Notes under the pieces: model-generated
Database searches by the model: none
What the model was told of the DNA's origin: nothing
The model's input: only the letters and a program-made list of their open reading frames with translations
Shown here: one piece after another, positions 1 to 10,904 of the stretch
Layout of the letters: every line of letters begins with the position of its first letter
How positions within the stretch are numbered: the stretch's first letter is position 1
Assembly (NCBI GenBank): GCA_963585895.1
Contig: OY757911.1
Location: 88,996,275 to 89,060,274 of the forward strand
Direction: 5' to 3'
Origin: Sepioteuthis lessoniana
Lineage: Eukaryota; Mollusca; Cephalopoda; Myopsida; Loliginidae
DNA length: 64,000 nt
Translations under genes and position numbers: made by a program

Positions 1-3000
1 TTTCAATAAAAAGAAGCTAAGAATTAAAAATGTATCCTTTCAATAAAAAGAATCAGAAATGTATCCTTTCAATAAAAAGAAGCTAAGAATTCAAAATGTG
101 TCCTTTCAATAAAAAGATGCTAAGAATTAAAAATGTATCCTTTCAATAAAAAGAATCAGAAATGTATCCTTTCAATAAAAAGAAGCTAAGAATTAAAAAT
201 GTGTCCATTCAATAAAAAGAAGCTAAGAATTAAAAATGTATCCTTTCAAAAAAAAGAAGCTAAGAATTAAAAATGTATCCTTTCAATAAAAAGAAGCTAA
301 GAATTAAAAATGTGTCATTTCAATAAAAAGAAGCTAAGAATTAAAAATATATCCTTTCAATAAAAAGAAGCTAAGAATTAAAAATGTATCCTTTCAATAA
401 AAAGAATCAGAAATGTATCCTTTCAATAAAAAGAAGCTAAGAATTAAGAATGTATCCTTTCAATAAAAAGAAGCTAAGAATTAAAAATGTATCCTTTCAA
501 TAAAAAGAAGCTAAAAATTAAAAATGTATCCTTTCAATAAAAAGAAGCTAAGAATTAAGAATGTATCCTTTCAATAAAAAGAAGCAAGGAATTAAAAATG
601 TGTGCATTCAATAAAAAGAATCTAAGAATTAAAAATGTATCCTTTCAATAAAAAGAAGCTAATAATTAAAAATGTGTCCTTTCAATAAAAAGAAGCTAAG
701 AATTAAAAATGTATCCTTTCAATAAAAAGAATCAGAAATGTATCCTTTCAATAACAAGAAGCTAAGAATTAAGAATGTATCCTTTCAATAAAAAGAAGCT
801 AAGAATTAAAAATTTCTCCTTTCAATAAAAAGAAGCTAAGAATTAAAAATGTATCCTTTCAATAAAAAGAAGCTAAGAATTAAGAATGTATCCTTTCAAT
901 AAAAAGAAGCTAAGAATTAAAAATGTGTCCTTTCAATAAAAAGAAGCTAAGAATTAAAAATGTTTCCTTTCAATAAAAAGGAGCTAAGAATTAGAAATAT
1001 ATCCTTTCAATAAAAAGAATCAGAAATGTATCCTTTCAATAAAAAGAAGCTAAGAATTAAGAATGTATCCTTTCAATAAAAAGAAGCTAAGAATTAAAAA
1101 TGTATCCTTTCAATAAAAAGAAGCTAAGAATTAAGAATGTATCCTTTCAATAAAAAGAAGCTAAGAATTAAAAATTTCTCCTTTCAATAAAAAGAAGATA
1201 AGAATTAAGAATGTATCCTTTCAATAAAAAGAAGCTAAGAATTAAAAATGTGTCCTTTCAATAAAAGGAACCTAAGAAATAAGAATGTATCCTTTCAATA
1301 AAAAGAAGCTTAGAATTAAGAATGTATCCTTTCAATAAAAAGAAGCTAAGAATTATAAATGTGTCCTTTCAATAAAAAGAATCAGAAATGTATCCTTTCA
1401 ATAAAAAGAAGCTAAGAATTAAAAATGTGTCCTTTCAATAAAAAGAAGCTAAAAATTAAAAATGTGTCCTTTCAATAAAAAGAAGTTAAGAATTAAGAAT
1501 GTATCCTTTCAATAAAAAGAAGCTAAGAATTAAAAATGTGTCCTTCCAATAAAAAGAAGCTAAGAATTAAAAATGTATCCTTTCAATAAAAAGGAGCTAA
1601 GAATTAAAAATGTGTCCTTTCAGTAAAATGAATATAAAATGTATCCTTTCAATAAAAAAAGCTAAGAATTAAAAATGTATCCTTTCAATAAAAAGAAGCT
1701 AAGAATTAAAAATGTATCCTTTCAATAAAAAGAAGCTAAGAATTAAAAAGATGTCCTTTCAATAAAAAGAAGCTAAGAATTAAAAATGTATCCTATCAAT
1801 AAAAAGAAGCTAAGAATTAAGAATGTATCCTTCCAAGAAAAAGAAGCTAAGAATTAAAAATGCGTCCTTTCAATAAAAAGAACCTTAGAATTAAGAATGT
1901 ATCCTTTCAATAAAAAGAAGCTAAGAATTAAAAATGTGTCCTTTCAATAAAAAGAAGCTAAGAATTAAGAATGTATCCTTTCAATAAAAAGAAGCTAAGA
2001 ATTAAAAATGTATCCTTTCAATAAAAAGAAGCTAAGAAATTCAAATGTATCCTTTCAATAAAAAGAATCAGAAATGTATCCTTTCAATAAAAAGAAGCTA
2101 AGAATTAAAAATGTGTCCTTTCAATGAAAAGAAGCTAAAAATTAAAAATGTGTCCTTTCAATAAAAAGAAGCTAAGAATAAAGAATGTATCCTTTCAATA
2201 AAAAGAATCAAAAATGTATTCTTTCAATAAAAAGAAGCTAAGAATTAAAAATGTATCCTTTCAATAAAAAGAATCAGAAATGTATCCTTTCAATAAAAAG
2301 AAGCTAAGAATTTAAAATGTGTCCTTTCAATAAAAAGAAGGTAAGAATTAAAAATGTATCCTTTCAATAAAAAGAAGCTAAGAATTAAAAATGTGTCCTT
2401 TCAATAAAAAGAAGCTAAGAATTAAGAATGTATCCTTTCAATAAAAAGAAGCTAAGAATTAAAAATGTATCCTTTCAATAAAAAGAATCAGAAATGTATC
2501 CTTTCAATAAAAAGAAGCTAAGAATTAAAAATGTGTCCTTTCAATAAAAAGAAGGTAAGAATTAAAAATGTATCCTTTCAATAAAAAGAAGCTAAGAATT
2601 AAAAATGTGTCCTTTCAATAAAAAGAAGCTAAGAATTAAGAATGTGTCCTTTCAATAAAAAGAAGCTAAGAATTAAAAATGTATCCTTTCAATAAAAAGA
2701 ATCAGAAATGTATCCTTTCAATAAAAAGAAGCTAAGAATTAAAAATGTGTCCTTTCAATAAAAAGAAGCTAAGAATTAAAAATGTATCCTTTCAATAAAA
2801 AGAAGCTAAGAATTAAGAATGTATCCTTTCAATAAAAAGAAGCTAAGAATTAAGAATGTATCCTTTTAATAAAAAGAAGCTAAGAATTAAAAATGTATCC
2901 TTTCAATAAAAAGAATCAGAAATGTATCCTTTCAATAAAAAGAAGCTAAGAATTAAAAATGTGTCCTTTCAATAAAAAAAAGCTTAGAATTAAAAATGTA

Positions 3001-4481
3001 TCCTTTCAATAAAAAGAAGCTAAGAATTAAAAATGTATCCTTTCAATAAAAAGAATCAGAAATGTATCCTTTCAATAAAAAGAAGCTAAGAATTAAGAAT
3101 GTATCCTTTCAATAAAAAGAAGCTAAGAATTAAAAATGTGTCCTTTCAATAAAAAGAAGGTAAGAATTAAAAATGTATCCTTTCAATAAAAAGAAGCTAA
3201 GAATTAAAAATGTATCCTTTCAATAAAAAGAATCCAAAATATATCCTTTCAATAAAAAGAATCAGAAATGTATCCTTTCAATAAAAAGAAGCTAAGAATT
3301 AAGAATGTATCCTTTCAATAAAAAGAAGCTAAGAATTAAAAATGTGTCCTTTCAATAAAAAGAAGCTAAGAATTAAAAATGTATCCTTTCAATAAAAAGA
3401 AGCTAAGAATTAAGAATGTATCCTTTCAATAAAAAGAAGCTAAGAATTAAGAATGTATCCTTTTAATAAAAAGAAGCTAAGAATTAAAAATGTATCCTTT
3501 CAATAAAAAGAATCAGAAATGTATCCTTTCAATAAAAAGAAGCTAAGAATTAAAAATGTGTCCTTTCAATAAAAAAAAGCCCAGAATTAAAAATGTATCC
3601 TTTCAATAAAAAGAAGCTAAGAATTAAAAATGTATCCTTTCAATAAAAAGAATCAGAAATGTATCCTTTCAATAAAAAGAAGCTAAGAATTAAGAATGTA
3701 TCCTTTCAATAAAAAGAAGCTAAGAATTAAAAATGTGTCCTTTCAATAAAAAGAAGGTAAGAATTAAAAATGTATCCTTTCAATAAAAAGAAGCTAAGAA
3801 TTAAAAATGTATCCTTTCAATAAAAAGAATCCAAAATATATCCTTTCAATAAAAAGAAGCTAAGAATTAAAATGTGTCCTTTCAATAAAAAGAAGCTAAG
3901 AATTAAAAATGTGTCCTTTCAATAAAAAGAAGCTAAGAATTAAAAATGTGTCTTTTCAATAAAAAGAAGCTAAGAATTAAGAATGTATCCTTTCAATAAA
4001 ACGAAGCTAAGAATTAAAAATGTATCCTTTCAATTATAAGAAGCTAAGAATTGAAAATGTATCCTTTCAATAAAAAGAAGCTAAGAATTAAAAATGTATC
4101 CTTTCAATAAAAGAAGCTAAGAAATCAAAAATTTGTCCTTTCAATAAAAAGAAACTAAGAATTAAAAATGCGTCCTTTCAATAAAAAGAATCAGAAATGT
4201 ATCCTTTCAATAAAAAGAAGCTAAGAATTAAAAATGTATCCTTTCAATAAAAAGAATCAGAAATGTATCCTTTCAATAAGAAAAAGCTAAGAATTAAAAA
4301 TGTATCCTTTCAATAAAAAGAAGCTAAGAATTAAAAATTTGTCCTTTCAATAAAAAGAAACTAAGAATTAAAAATGTATCCTTTCAATAAAAAGAATCAG
4401 AAATGTATCCTTTCAATAAAAAGAAGCTAAGAATTAAAAATGTATTCTTTCAACAAAAAGAAGCTAAGAATTAGAAATGTA
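1..4481. repeat. AT-rich satellite, mixed 37-bp and 29-bp units
   Basis: Roughly 125 tandem units run in from the left edge and end near 4481. The long unit (37 bp) starts TTTCAATAAAAAGAAGC and ends in ATGTATCC or ATGTGTCC. The short unit (29 bp) replaces the middle with AATCAG, an 8-bp deletion. Single-base variants (AAGAATG/AAAAATG, GTATCC/GTGTCC, GGTAAG) mark individual units. They recur in order, giving higher-order periods of 597 bp (for example 2861 and 3458) and 214 bp (2340 and 2554). Stops occur in all frames, so it is not coding. Every unit carries AATAAA on the + strand. Confidence 0.97.
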
Positions 4482-5229
4482 AAATTTTTTCGTATAACAA
4501 TTTCTTTTTTGGTTTACATTTAAAATTATATTTTTAAAAAAGTACCCTTTGGTTTGAAAGATTTTCATGATTTTTGAGGTCTCTAAAAAAAGTAAGATTT
4601 TTTTTTAACAGTTAATACTAAATTACAAAACTATAATTTTAGAAAACATAATATTCAAATTTTACTTATGAAATCTGTGTGATATTTAAACATGGTGAGT
4701 CTTTTGAAGAACTGAAAAATTGCAAGTGCTTTATGTACTTGTAAAGAAATATGAAGCATTCTACAAATCAATTGATTTTCAATTATTAGATTATATCATC
4801 TAATCAGTTAATATCAAAAACTAAATTTTGTACTTTTCCTTAAAGTGTGTCTATGATTTTAATGCTTAATGACATCTCTTTTCTGAGTTATAAGTTGATA
4901 CATACATACCAAAACTCCTAGTAAGAAGATCAGTTGGAGTTGCTTGCTCCTTGCACTTTGGCTTTGGATTCAGATTTAGAGTTTTGACTTTTCCCTAAAC
5001 CAGTTGCCTTACAAATGCTAAAGATCTCAGTCTACCCTATTACTTATACATTTGGGCAGGGAAAAGAAAGTTCATGTCTTTCCCGAAAATATGATCCTTA
5101 TCTAGGAAGTGAATTTGGCTTGTTGAGTCCATTTCTCACAATGATAACTGTTGTGGAGCCGATAAGCATGTCAACCGTGCAAGCTGTTTTAGTTTAGTCG
5201 AGTTTACCAGAATAGATGTAAGTTCATGG
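4482..5229. other. AT-rich sequence, no feature recognised
   Basis: Non-repetitive AT-rich sequence between the satellite and the 51-bp minisatellite. The small ORF at 5015-5197 has no recognisable similarity and no coding signature. Confidence 0.5.
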
Positions 5230-5515
5230 ATAGATGTTGTAATCGTCAGCTAGATGGTTGATGTCAGTAGCTGGTGTGGTTGAAGTCATAGAGCGGCAGC
5301 TAGATGATCGGTGTGAGTAGCTGGTGTTGGCTGGAGTCGCAGAGCAGCAGTTGGATGATGGATACGAGTAGCTGGTGTTGGCCAAAGTCATAGAGCAGTA
5401 GCTGGATGATTAATGAGAGCAGCTGGTGTTGGCCGAAGTCTTAGAGTGGCAGCTGGATGATCGATGAGAGCAGCTGGTGTTGGCCAAAGTCATAGAGCGG
5501 CTCGGTGAGGCTAGG
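5230..5515. repeat. 51-bp minisatellite, about five copies
   Basis: The word AGCTGGTG recurs at 5269, 5319, 5370, 5421 and 5472, giving a period of 50-51 bp. Units differ by a few substitutions. Because 51 is a multiple of three, the minus strand reads as an open Ser/Cys/His-rich repeat. That is most simply a by-product of the period, not a gene. Confidence 0.9.
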
Positions 5516-5997
5516 TTAGGGATCAGACCTAACAAAAAAAATATCAAAGTTTTTCCCCAGGGGAATAGAAAGGGAGTTGCTTCCCATGGACTGTGTATTG
5601 TGAGATTGAAGGGACCAGAAGTACAGAAGGACAATATAGACTTGAAAATCGGCCATGACAGATGGACCTATGTTTGATAGGTTAAAACAGCATCTTTTCT
5701 TGATCAACAAATACATGTTTCTGCCTGAGGTTAAATAAACCTAGTTATTTTGTTGTACACCACAAGTCCATCTCTTTTCAGTTTTGTTTACATATTTTCC
5801 TTGTAAAAATGTAACAGTTTCACGTTGTGTTAACGCCCTTAACATCAATGCAGGAGAGAGAGAGAGAGAGGAGAAAAAATAACAATAAGATATGAATACA
5901 AATATCTATTTCAATAAAAGGAGAAGTCTAGGAAGAAAGAAAAAGAGGAAAAAATAATGAAACAAATTTTATTCTAAATATTATGAAACAGTGAATA

Positions 5998-6034
<37 letters not shown>

Positions 6035-6180
6035 TTGTTTAAAAAGAAATAGATAAGAAAAGAATAAGGAAACTGGTAAGAAATAGAAAAGAAAGAAAGC
6101 AACAAGAAAGAAACTGCCAAATATATATGAGGTGTGATAATAAGTACTGAAACTGAATTCTTTTTTCTAATTGAAAAAAA
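5516..6180. other. Purine-rich intergenic sequence with GA microsatellites
   Basis: Contains two short (GA)n tracts, near 5851-5870 and 5999-6034, and AG-rich sequence. No gene is recognised. Confidence 0.5.
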
Positions 6181-6184
6181 TTAA

Positions 6185-6362
6185 AGATGGTTTGGTTGTT
6201 TAATGGCATATCAACTTCTGTATGTTATTCAATGTCAACGGGTTTCATACCTTTCTCAAGGATATTAGTCTGAAAGTGAATGTAATAGCACGACTAGAGT
6301 TTGAACTCACTTATTTTTGAGGCCACAGTCTTACACTTTAGTCATTATGCCATATAAAGACG
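6185..6362 (-). mobile_element. SINE-C (tRNA-headed), minus strand
   Basis: Read on the minus strand, a tRNA-like head has an A-box-like TGGCATAATGAC and a B-box-like GAGTTCAAACTC. A middle follows with the words TTCACTTTCAGAC and GAGAAAGGTATGAA. The 3' tail (GACATTGAATAAC, GTTGATATGCCATTAAAC) is shared with the SINE-B composites. Related copies are at 14340-14500 and 34436-34655. Confidence 0.75.
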
Positions 6363-6895
6363 CTGTCTAGAGGAATCATTGCCAATTTACAGATGAATCA
6401 TGAATTAATATGCATAAAAATCCCAGTATGAGACTTTTTGCTTATTCCCACCTGAGGAATACCAAAATGGTAGCCATTTTCTCTATTAAGTCATATGAAA
6501 GAATATCAATGAGTATTCTAAAACCTGTGTATATTATCACTCCTATGAAATCTGTTGTCTCTACTCTACAAGATACTGTCTCATTACCTAAGTTCTTGTT
6601 CTGCAATTATCATGGCAACTACATAACGGATTGGAGCATTAGATTTTCACTAATGTTATCCACCAGGACATCTGTCAGCATCTATCACCTCCTTTAAGCT
6701 TTTCTTATGTAGCCATTTCAAGGACCTATTGAAAACTTCTTATATAGCTGTAAATTGTGTGCTGCATTTCCTGCCATAAAATTCAACTATAAGCCATAAT
6801 AGTTGAAAAATCTTTGTTCAGTTTGCTTGTGAAAATCACAAATAAATAAAAGGGTATGGAAAAAATAAACTGTCACCTGTGTGAAGCAAGTGAAC
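6363..6895. other. Intergenic sequence, no feature recognised
   Basis: AT-rich sequence without recognised coding or repeat content. The 95-codon plus-strand ORF at 6410-6697 has no identifiable domain. Confidence 0.4.
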
Positions 6896-7245
6896 TTAGA
6901 CAAGTGGTAATGGTAGTTCCATCTAGCTAATATCTTAACATTTTCTTTTTAGGTATAATTAGTTATGCTCATGACTTGAATACAGAGAGCATTTTTTTAA
7001 ATGTCGTCAGAATGATACTGTTCTGGATAGAAAATTGATACTACTATGGGTTGAAAATTCTCTCTGGTACAGCATAATTTTGATGTTACACGAAATGGAC
7101 AGAAAATGCTCTTTCTGTAGCAAAAACAGATTCACCAGTTTTAAAAAAATGTTCCAACAGCAAATACATAGTGTGCACCAGTCCAAGCCATAATCGTATC
7201 TGAAAAAAAATTTACTAGATGGAGCTGCCATTACCACTTGTCTAA
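6896..7245. mobile_element. Short terminal-inverted-repeat element (MITE-like), 350 bp
   Basis: A 31-bp terminal inverted repeat begins TTAGACAAGTGGTAATGG at 6896-6926 and is repeated in reverse complement at 7215-7245, with 29 of 31 positions matching. The ends are consistent with a TA target site, as in Tc1/mariner-type elements. The interior has no transposase. The minus-strand ORF at 7007-7237 overlaps the right arm and shows no DDE signature. Confidence 0.75.
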
Positions 7246-7529
7246 ATTCAAAGTTTTAGGAAAATTTCATCACAGAATTGGTTCATTGCTTTGTTTTGTT
7301 GATGGAGAACACAAATTTCTAAAGTTGTACTTGGTGCAGCAGAAATACCCCTCAGATTTTAAACTGTCACCTGGGTTTACTTGCATCACAGATGATAGTT
7401 TAATTGGTCTGCAATAAGTCATAAAATCTTTTAACATAAATATCATTGCAAAATGTTATAGGTGTGTTAACCATAATGTAAAAAAATGTAACTTATAAAA
7501 AAGTATCTATTGTATACAACAAATTTCAT

Positions 7530-8790
7530 TCTTTAACACAACCCCTTTCATTGTAAAGGCTTGTCAGGTTATATTTGCGAGATGTGTCACAAGTATAAAA
7601 TAAAGTTTGGAGGCAGTACGTGTTCCTCGCAAGTAATTTCCCTAACAAAACAAAAACAAAATCTGAATAACTATAAAATAATGGTTTATTATTCAGTGGG
7701 AATATGTACCAAAGAACTCACAATGTTGTTGTTGTCATTGTTGTTGCCGATTTCGCCTTTGGTGTAAGTGGAAATGGCAATGTCTTTGCTAGACAGCGTG
7801 GCGTCTCTCGTGTTTTGGTGGGTGAGGGAGCAGTCCAGTAGCGTAACGTAGGTTCCTTGTCGTTAGCGGCGAGACTTCTGTTGAATTGGTTAATCGCTTT
7901 CTTTTTATAACTCCTAAGAGGATCAAAACGGGTATGAATGTTTTTTTTTTGGGGGGGGGAAAGTACTTGATTGGTAAAACAATCTATGGGTGCGAATTTT
8001 GTATATTGTAGTTTGGATCCTTTTTTTCTAGAATGTTCTAATGTTTGTTGATTGGCTTAAAAATCTATGGGCGCGAATTTTGTGTATGTTGTTTGGATCT
8101 TTTTTTTCTAGAATGTTCTAATGTTTGTTGATTGGTTTAAAAATGTGAGTGCGATGTTTGTGTATGTATATGAAATTTACGCTACAGGCTCTTAATTCAA
8201 CATAACCCCTTTCAATGTAAGAGCTTGAATTCAGCATAACCTCTTTCGTTGAGGCTCTTAATTCAACATAATCCCTTTCATTGTACTGGCTTTTAATTCA
8301 ACATAACACCTTTCATTGAAATAAGCCTTCATTCAACCTAACCCTTTTCATTGTAAAGTTTTTTAATACAAAATAATCTCTTTTATTGTCAGGGCTTTTT
8401 ATTCAACACAAATCCTTTTATTGTAAGGGTTCTTAATAAAATCCCTCTTATACTAAGGACTCTTAATACAACATAACCTCTTTTATTGTCAGGACTTTTA
8501 ATTCAACATATTTCCTTTCATTCTAAGAGCTTTTAATTCACCAAAGCCTTTTCATTGTAAGAGCTTTTAATTCAAGATAACCCCTTTCATTGTAAGGGCT
8601 TTTATTTTAATCTAACTCCTTTCATTGTAAGAGCTTTTAACTTTACATTTCCCTTTGCATTTTAAGGGCTTTTAATTCAAGATAACCCTTGCATTTTTAG
8701 TGCTCTTTATTCAACATAACTCCTTTCATCGTAAGGTTCCTAATTCAACCTAATCCCTTTTAATTCAGAAAACCAACAATAACAAAATGA
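7530..8790. repeat. Degenerate ~35-bp minisatellite split by a solo LTR
   Basis: About 17 diverged units built on TTCAACATAACCCC-TTTCATTGTAAG and a GGCTTTTAA linker occupy 8187-8790. One more unit lies at about 7530-7561. The two parts are separated exactly by LTR-B copy 1, so the array predates the LTR. Units are more diverged than those of the 1-4481 satellite. Confidence 0.85.
7562..8186 (-). mobile_element. Solo LTR-B, copy 1, with 4-bp TSD GGCT
   Basis: On the minus strand it begins TGTAGCGTAAATTTC and ends AACCTGACA (TG..CA). It has a TATA-like GTTATAAAAAG in U3 and AATAAA-type signals downstream. The target duplication GGCT is visible at 7558-7561 and 8187-8190 inside the ~35-bp array. 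The second family member is at 22550-23477 on the other strand. No internal retroelement region is attached. The 68-codon ORF at 7561 is LTR sequence, not a gene. Confidence 0.88.
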
Positions 8791-9954
8791 CAGATCTAAC
8801 TAGGAATGGTGTTGCTTTTTCTTATTCTAATTCAAATTCAATTCCCTGACAGAAATCATAAATTAACCATTTCAAATTTCTGTTAGCAGATGGCCAGTTT
8901 GGTACATACTACCCACAAACCTCCTGACTAAAGATTTGGGTAGTCAAGTCTGTTTTGAAGCCTCAGAAGGGAGGTTTTCACATATTTTCTATGAATACTT
9001 CTTTACATATTTGACATGTAGTAGAGTGGGGGTATCAAGAAAGTCCCAAAAGAATTATACAAAAGAAAAGACAGCAACAGATAAGAGACGAAGACGTTTC
9101 TTTTATACTTTCCTTTATTTACTGGGTTCAACAACCATTCCATGCACGAGGGAGTTTTTCCTGAATACATTGAAATGGTTAAATCCCCCAGTTGAGGTGT
9201 CAAAAATACGTTAAATCGTTTCATGTATGTATTTGTCCTCATTTGGTATTTTGGGCTTCCATAAGGGTTAGTTTTCTTCTGGAAGTTTGTCCAAGTCCAG
9301 TATGGGTTTGCTTGTAGTTCATTTGTGGGTCTTGTATAGTTCAGCATAATGCTGACTGAGAGAGAAATGCTACTGGGTGAAAAGGACTAACCAACGCTAT
9401 GTCCAAAGACATATGCGTGGTGCCCAAACACCAGACAGCAAAATGGTGTTATCAATTCGCTGGTCACTGCTTTGAAAGAGAAAGAAAGTCTGGTCCCCTT
9501 TGTCAAGAGGATGCCTTTTTTCTTTTACACATGCGTCATCTCCTTTTCCTGTTAGAGACCTCTGGGAGTTTCTGTAAATTTAATAGTTTTATTTTTATTT
9601 TTTTTTTGATTTGATTCAAAATTATTTTTATCTTTTTATTTGTTCCCTACAATTACTTAAATTGTATTATTAAATAATTTTTGTTTCAGTTTTTTTTATT
9701 TATTCATTAAAATTTTTAGTAGTTGATAAAAGATTTTTTAAAAAGTATTTAAAATAGATTACATAAAATAATCGTAAAATAAATTTATTCTTGAACAAAT
9801 ATAATTTTTTTCTTCAAGTAAATTGTTTTCTTTTTCTGTCTATTCCCAAATTCATGAAATATTATTAATTAAAATAATTTTTTCTATTCTAGTCTTTGTT
9901 ATACACAAAGAGTTCAATCCCATGTATCAGACATTGGTAGGATCTAAAATATAT
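8791..9954. other. Intergenic sequence, AT-rich towards the end
   Basis: No recognised gene. The overlapping ORFs at 8936-9214 (+) and 9003-9347 (-) show no domain. From about 9590 the sequence becomes very T/A-rich. Confidence 0.4.
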
Positions 9955-10522
9955 TGTTGTATAGCCATGACCAACTATACAAACACATATGTATATGCAT
10001 GCAGAATCATAATGACGGCACAATAAAGACGAGCGACACAGTTCTTTAGAAAAATATACCTCTCACTTTATTGAAAGGGTTGTGTGTGAGAGGGAGTTGG
10101 AGACCGAACAGAACTGCAGCATATTGACCCCCACTCTATTAACCGCGTTTCTTCCCCGTTCTCCTGGGCTGCTCAACCGGGGACCTGGGGGCCCAGCCTC
10201 TCTGGGACATGTTCTCATTCCAGCATCTTCTCTCCAACTCGTCTGATCTCCAAACTGATTAATCGTGGGCCTGAGGGCTCCGTCTGCTGGGTGCTGGCTT
10301 TCTCTACCGCATCTTGTCTCCAACTGATTGAATTTCCTGTGCATTGAGTTATATAACAGTTCAACGCCCACCTTCTTCTTGTGGGCATCACAAATTGCAC
10401 TCATTCAACCCATCCACGGTCAAGGTTATACTCTGCTATTCCTCGACTGGATGCACCTGTTATTTACACAAGTGCATTTCCTATTTTGACAGCCCAGCTG
10501 GCTCATAGGTCAATATACAACA
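9955..10522 (-). mobile_element. Solo LTR-A, copy 1, with 4-bp TSD ATAT
   Basis: Read on the minus strand it starts TGTTGTATATTGACC and ends GGCTATACAACA, so the tips TGTTGTAT/ATACAACA are inverted repeats. A polyadenylation signal (AATAAAGTGAGAG) follows a CTCTCACACACAA stretch. ATAT flanks both ends (9951-9954, 10523-10526). ORFs at 10063-10404 and 10381-10590 are frames across the LTR. A shorter copy sits at 36957-37352. Confidence 0.88.
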
Positions 10523-10639
10523 ATATTGCAATTTTTAAAAAATTTTCCATTAATGACATGCTGATGCCTACTAGGTTAAAAAAAAGATAGATTTAGTTAA
10601 GCTAACCAAATAGACACAAAGGATTCAGTTTAGAATTAT

Positions 10640-10900
10640 ACTTGCTAAGTGTAAAGAAATGAAATTAGTGACCCAATTTCAAATCTCAGATGTGGTCATT
10701 TGCTTTTCACTATGTGCTAATGCTCATAGAAAAGACATGAATCCATCTGTTATTCCCTAGCTAAGAGTAAACAGTAGGGAAAACTGATTTTTTTAGCATT
10801 GGTTAGACAATCAGCCCTGGTAAAGGAAAAGTCTGAATTTGAACAGAACTTTGACCCCAGACTTCTAACTCAGACATTCAGAAACCATATTCCAAGATAT
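10640..10900 (+). mobile_element. SINE-E, diverged copy
   Basis: Has the SINE-E order: a B-box-like remnant (CAATTTCAAATCTC), ATGAATCCATCTGTTATTCCC, AGTAAACAGTAGGG, TTGGTTAGACAATCA and GAATTTGAACAGAACTTTG. This matches the better copy at 60545-60830. Head partly lost. Confidence 0.6.
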
Positions 10901-10904
10901 TTAT

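Noticed and set aside
1..4481. CRISPR-like regular array
   Set aside because: Units are head-to-tail with no unique spacers, and the two lengths are variants of one monomer. It is a eukaryotic satellite.
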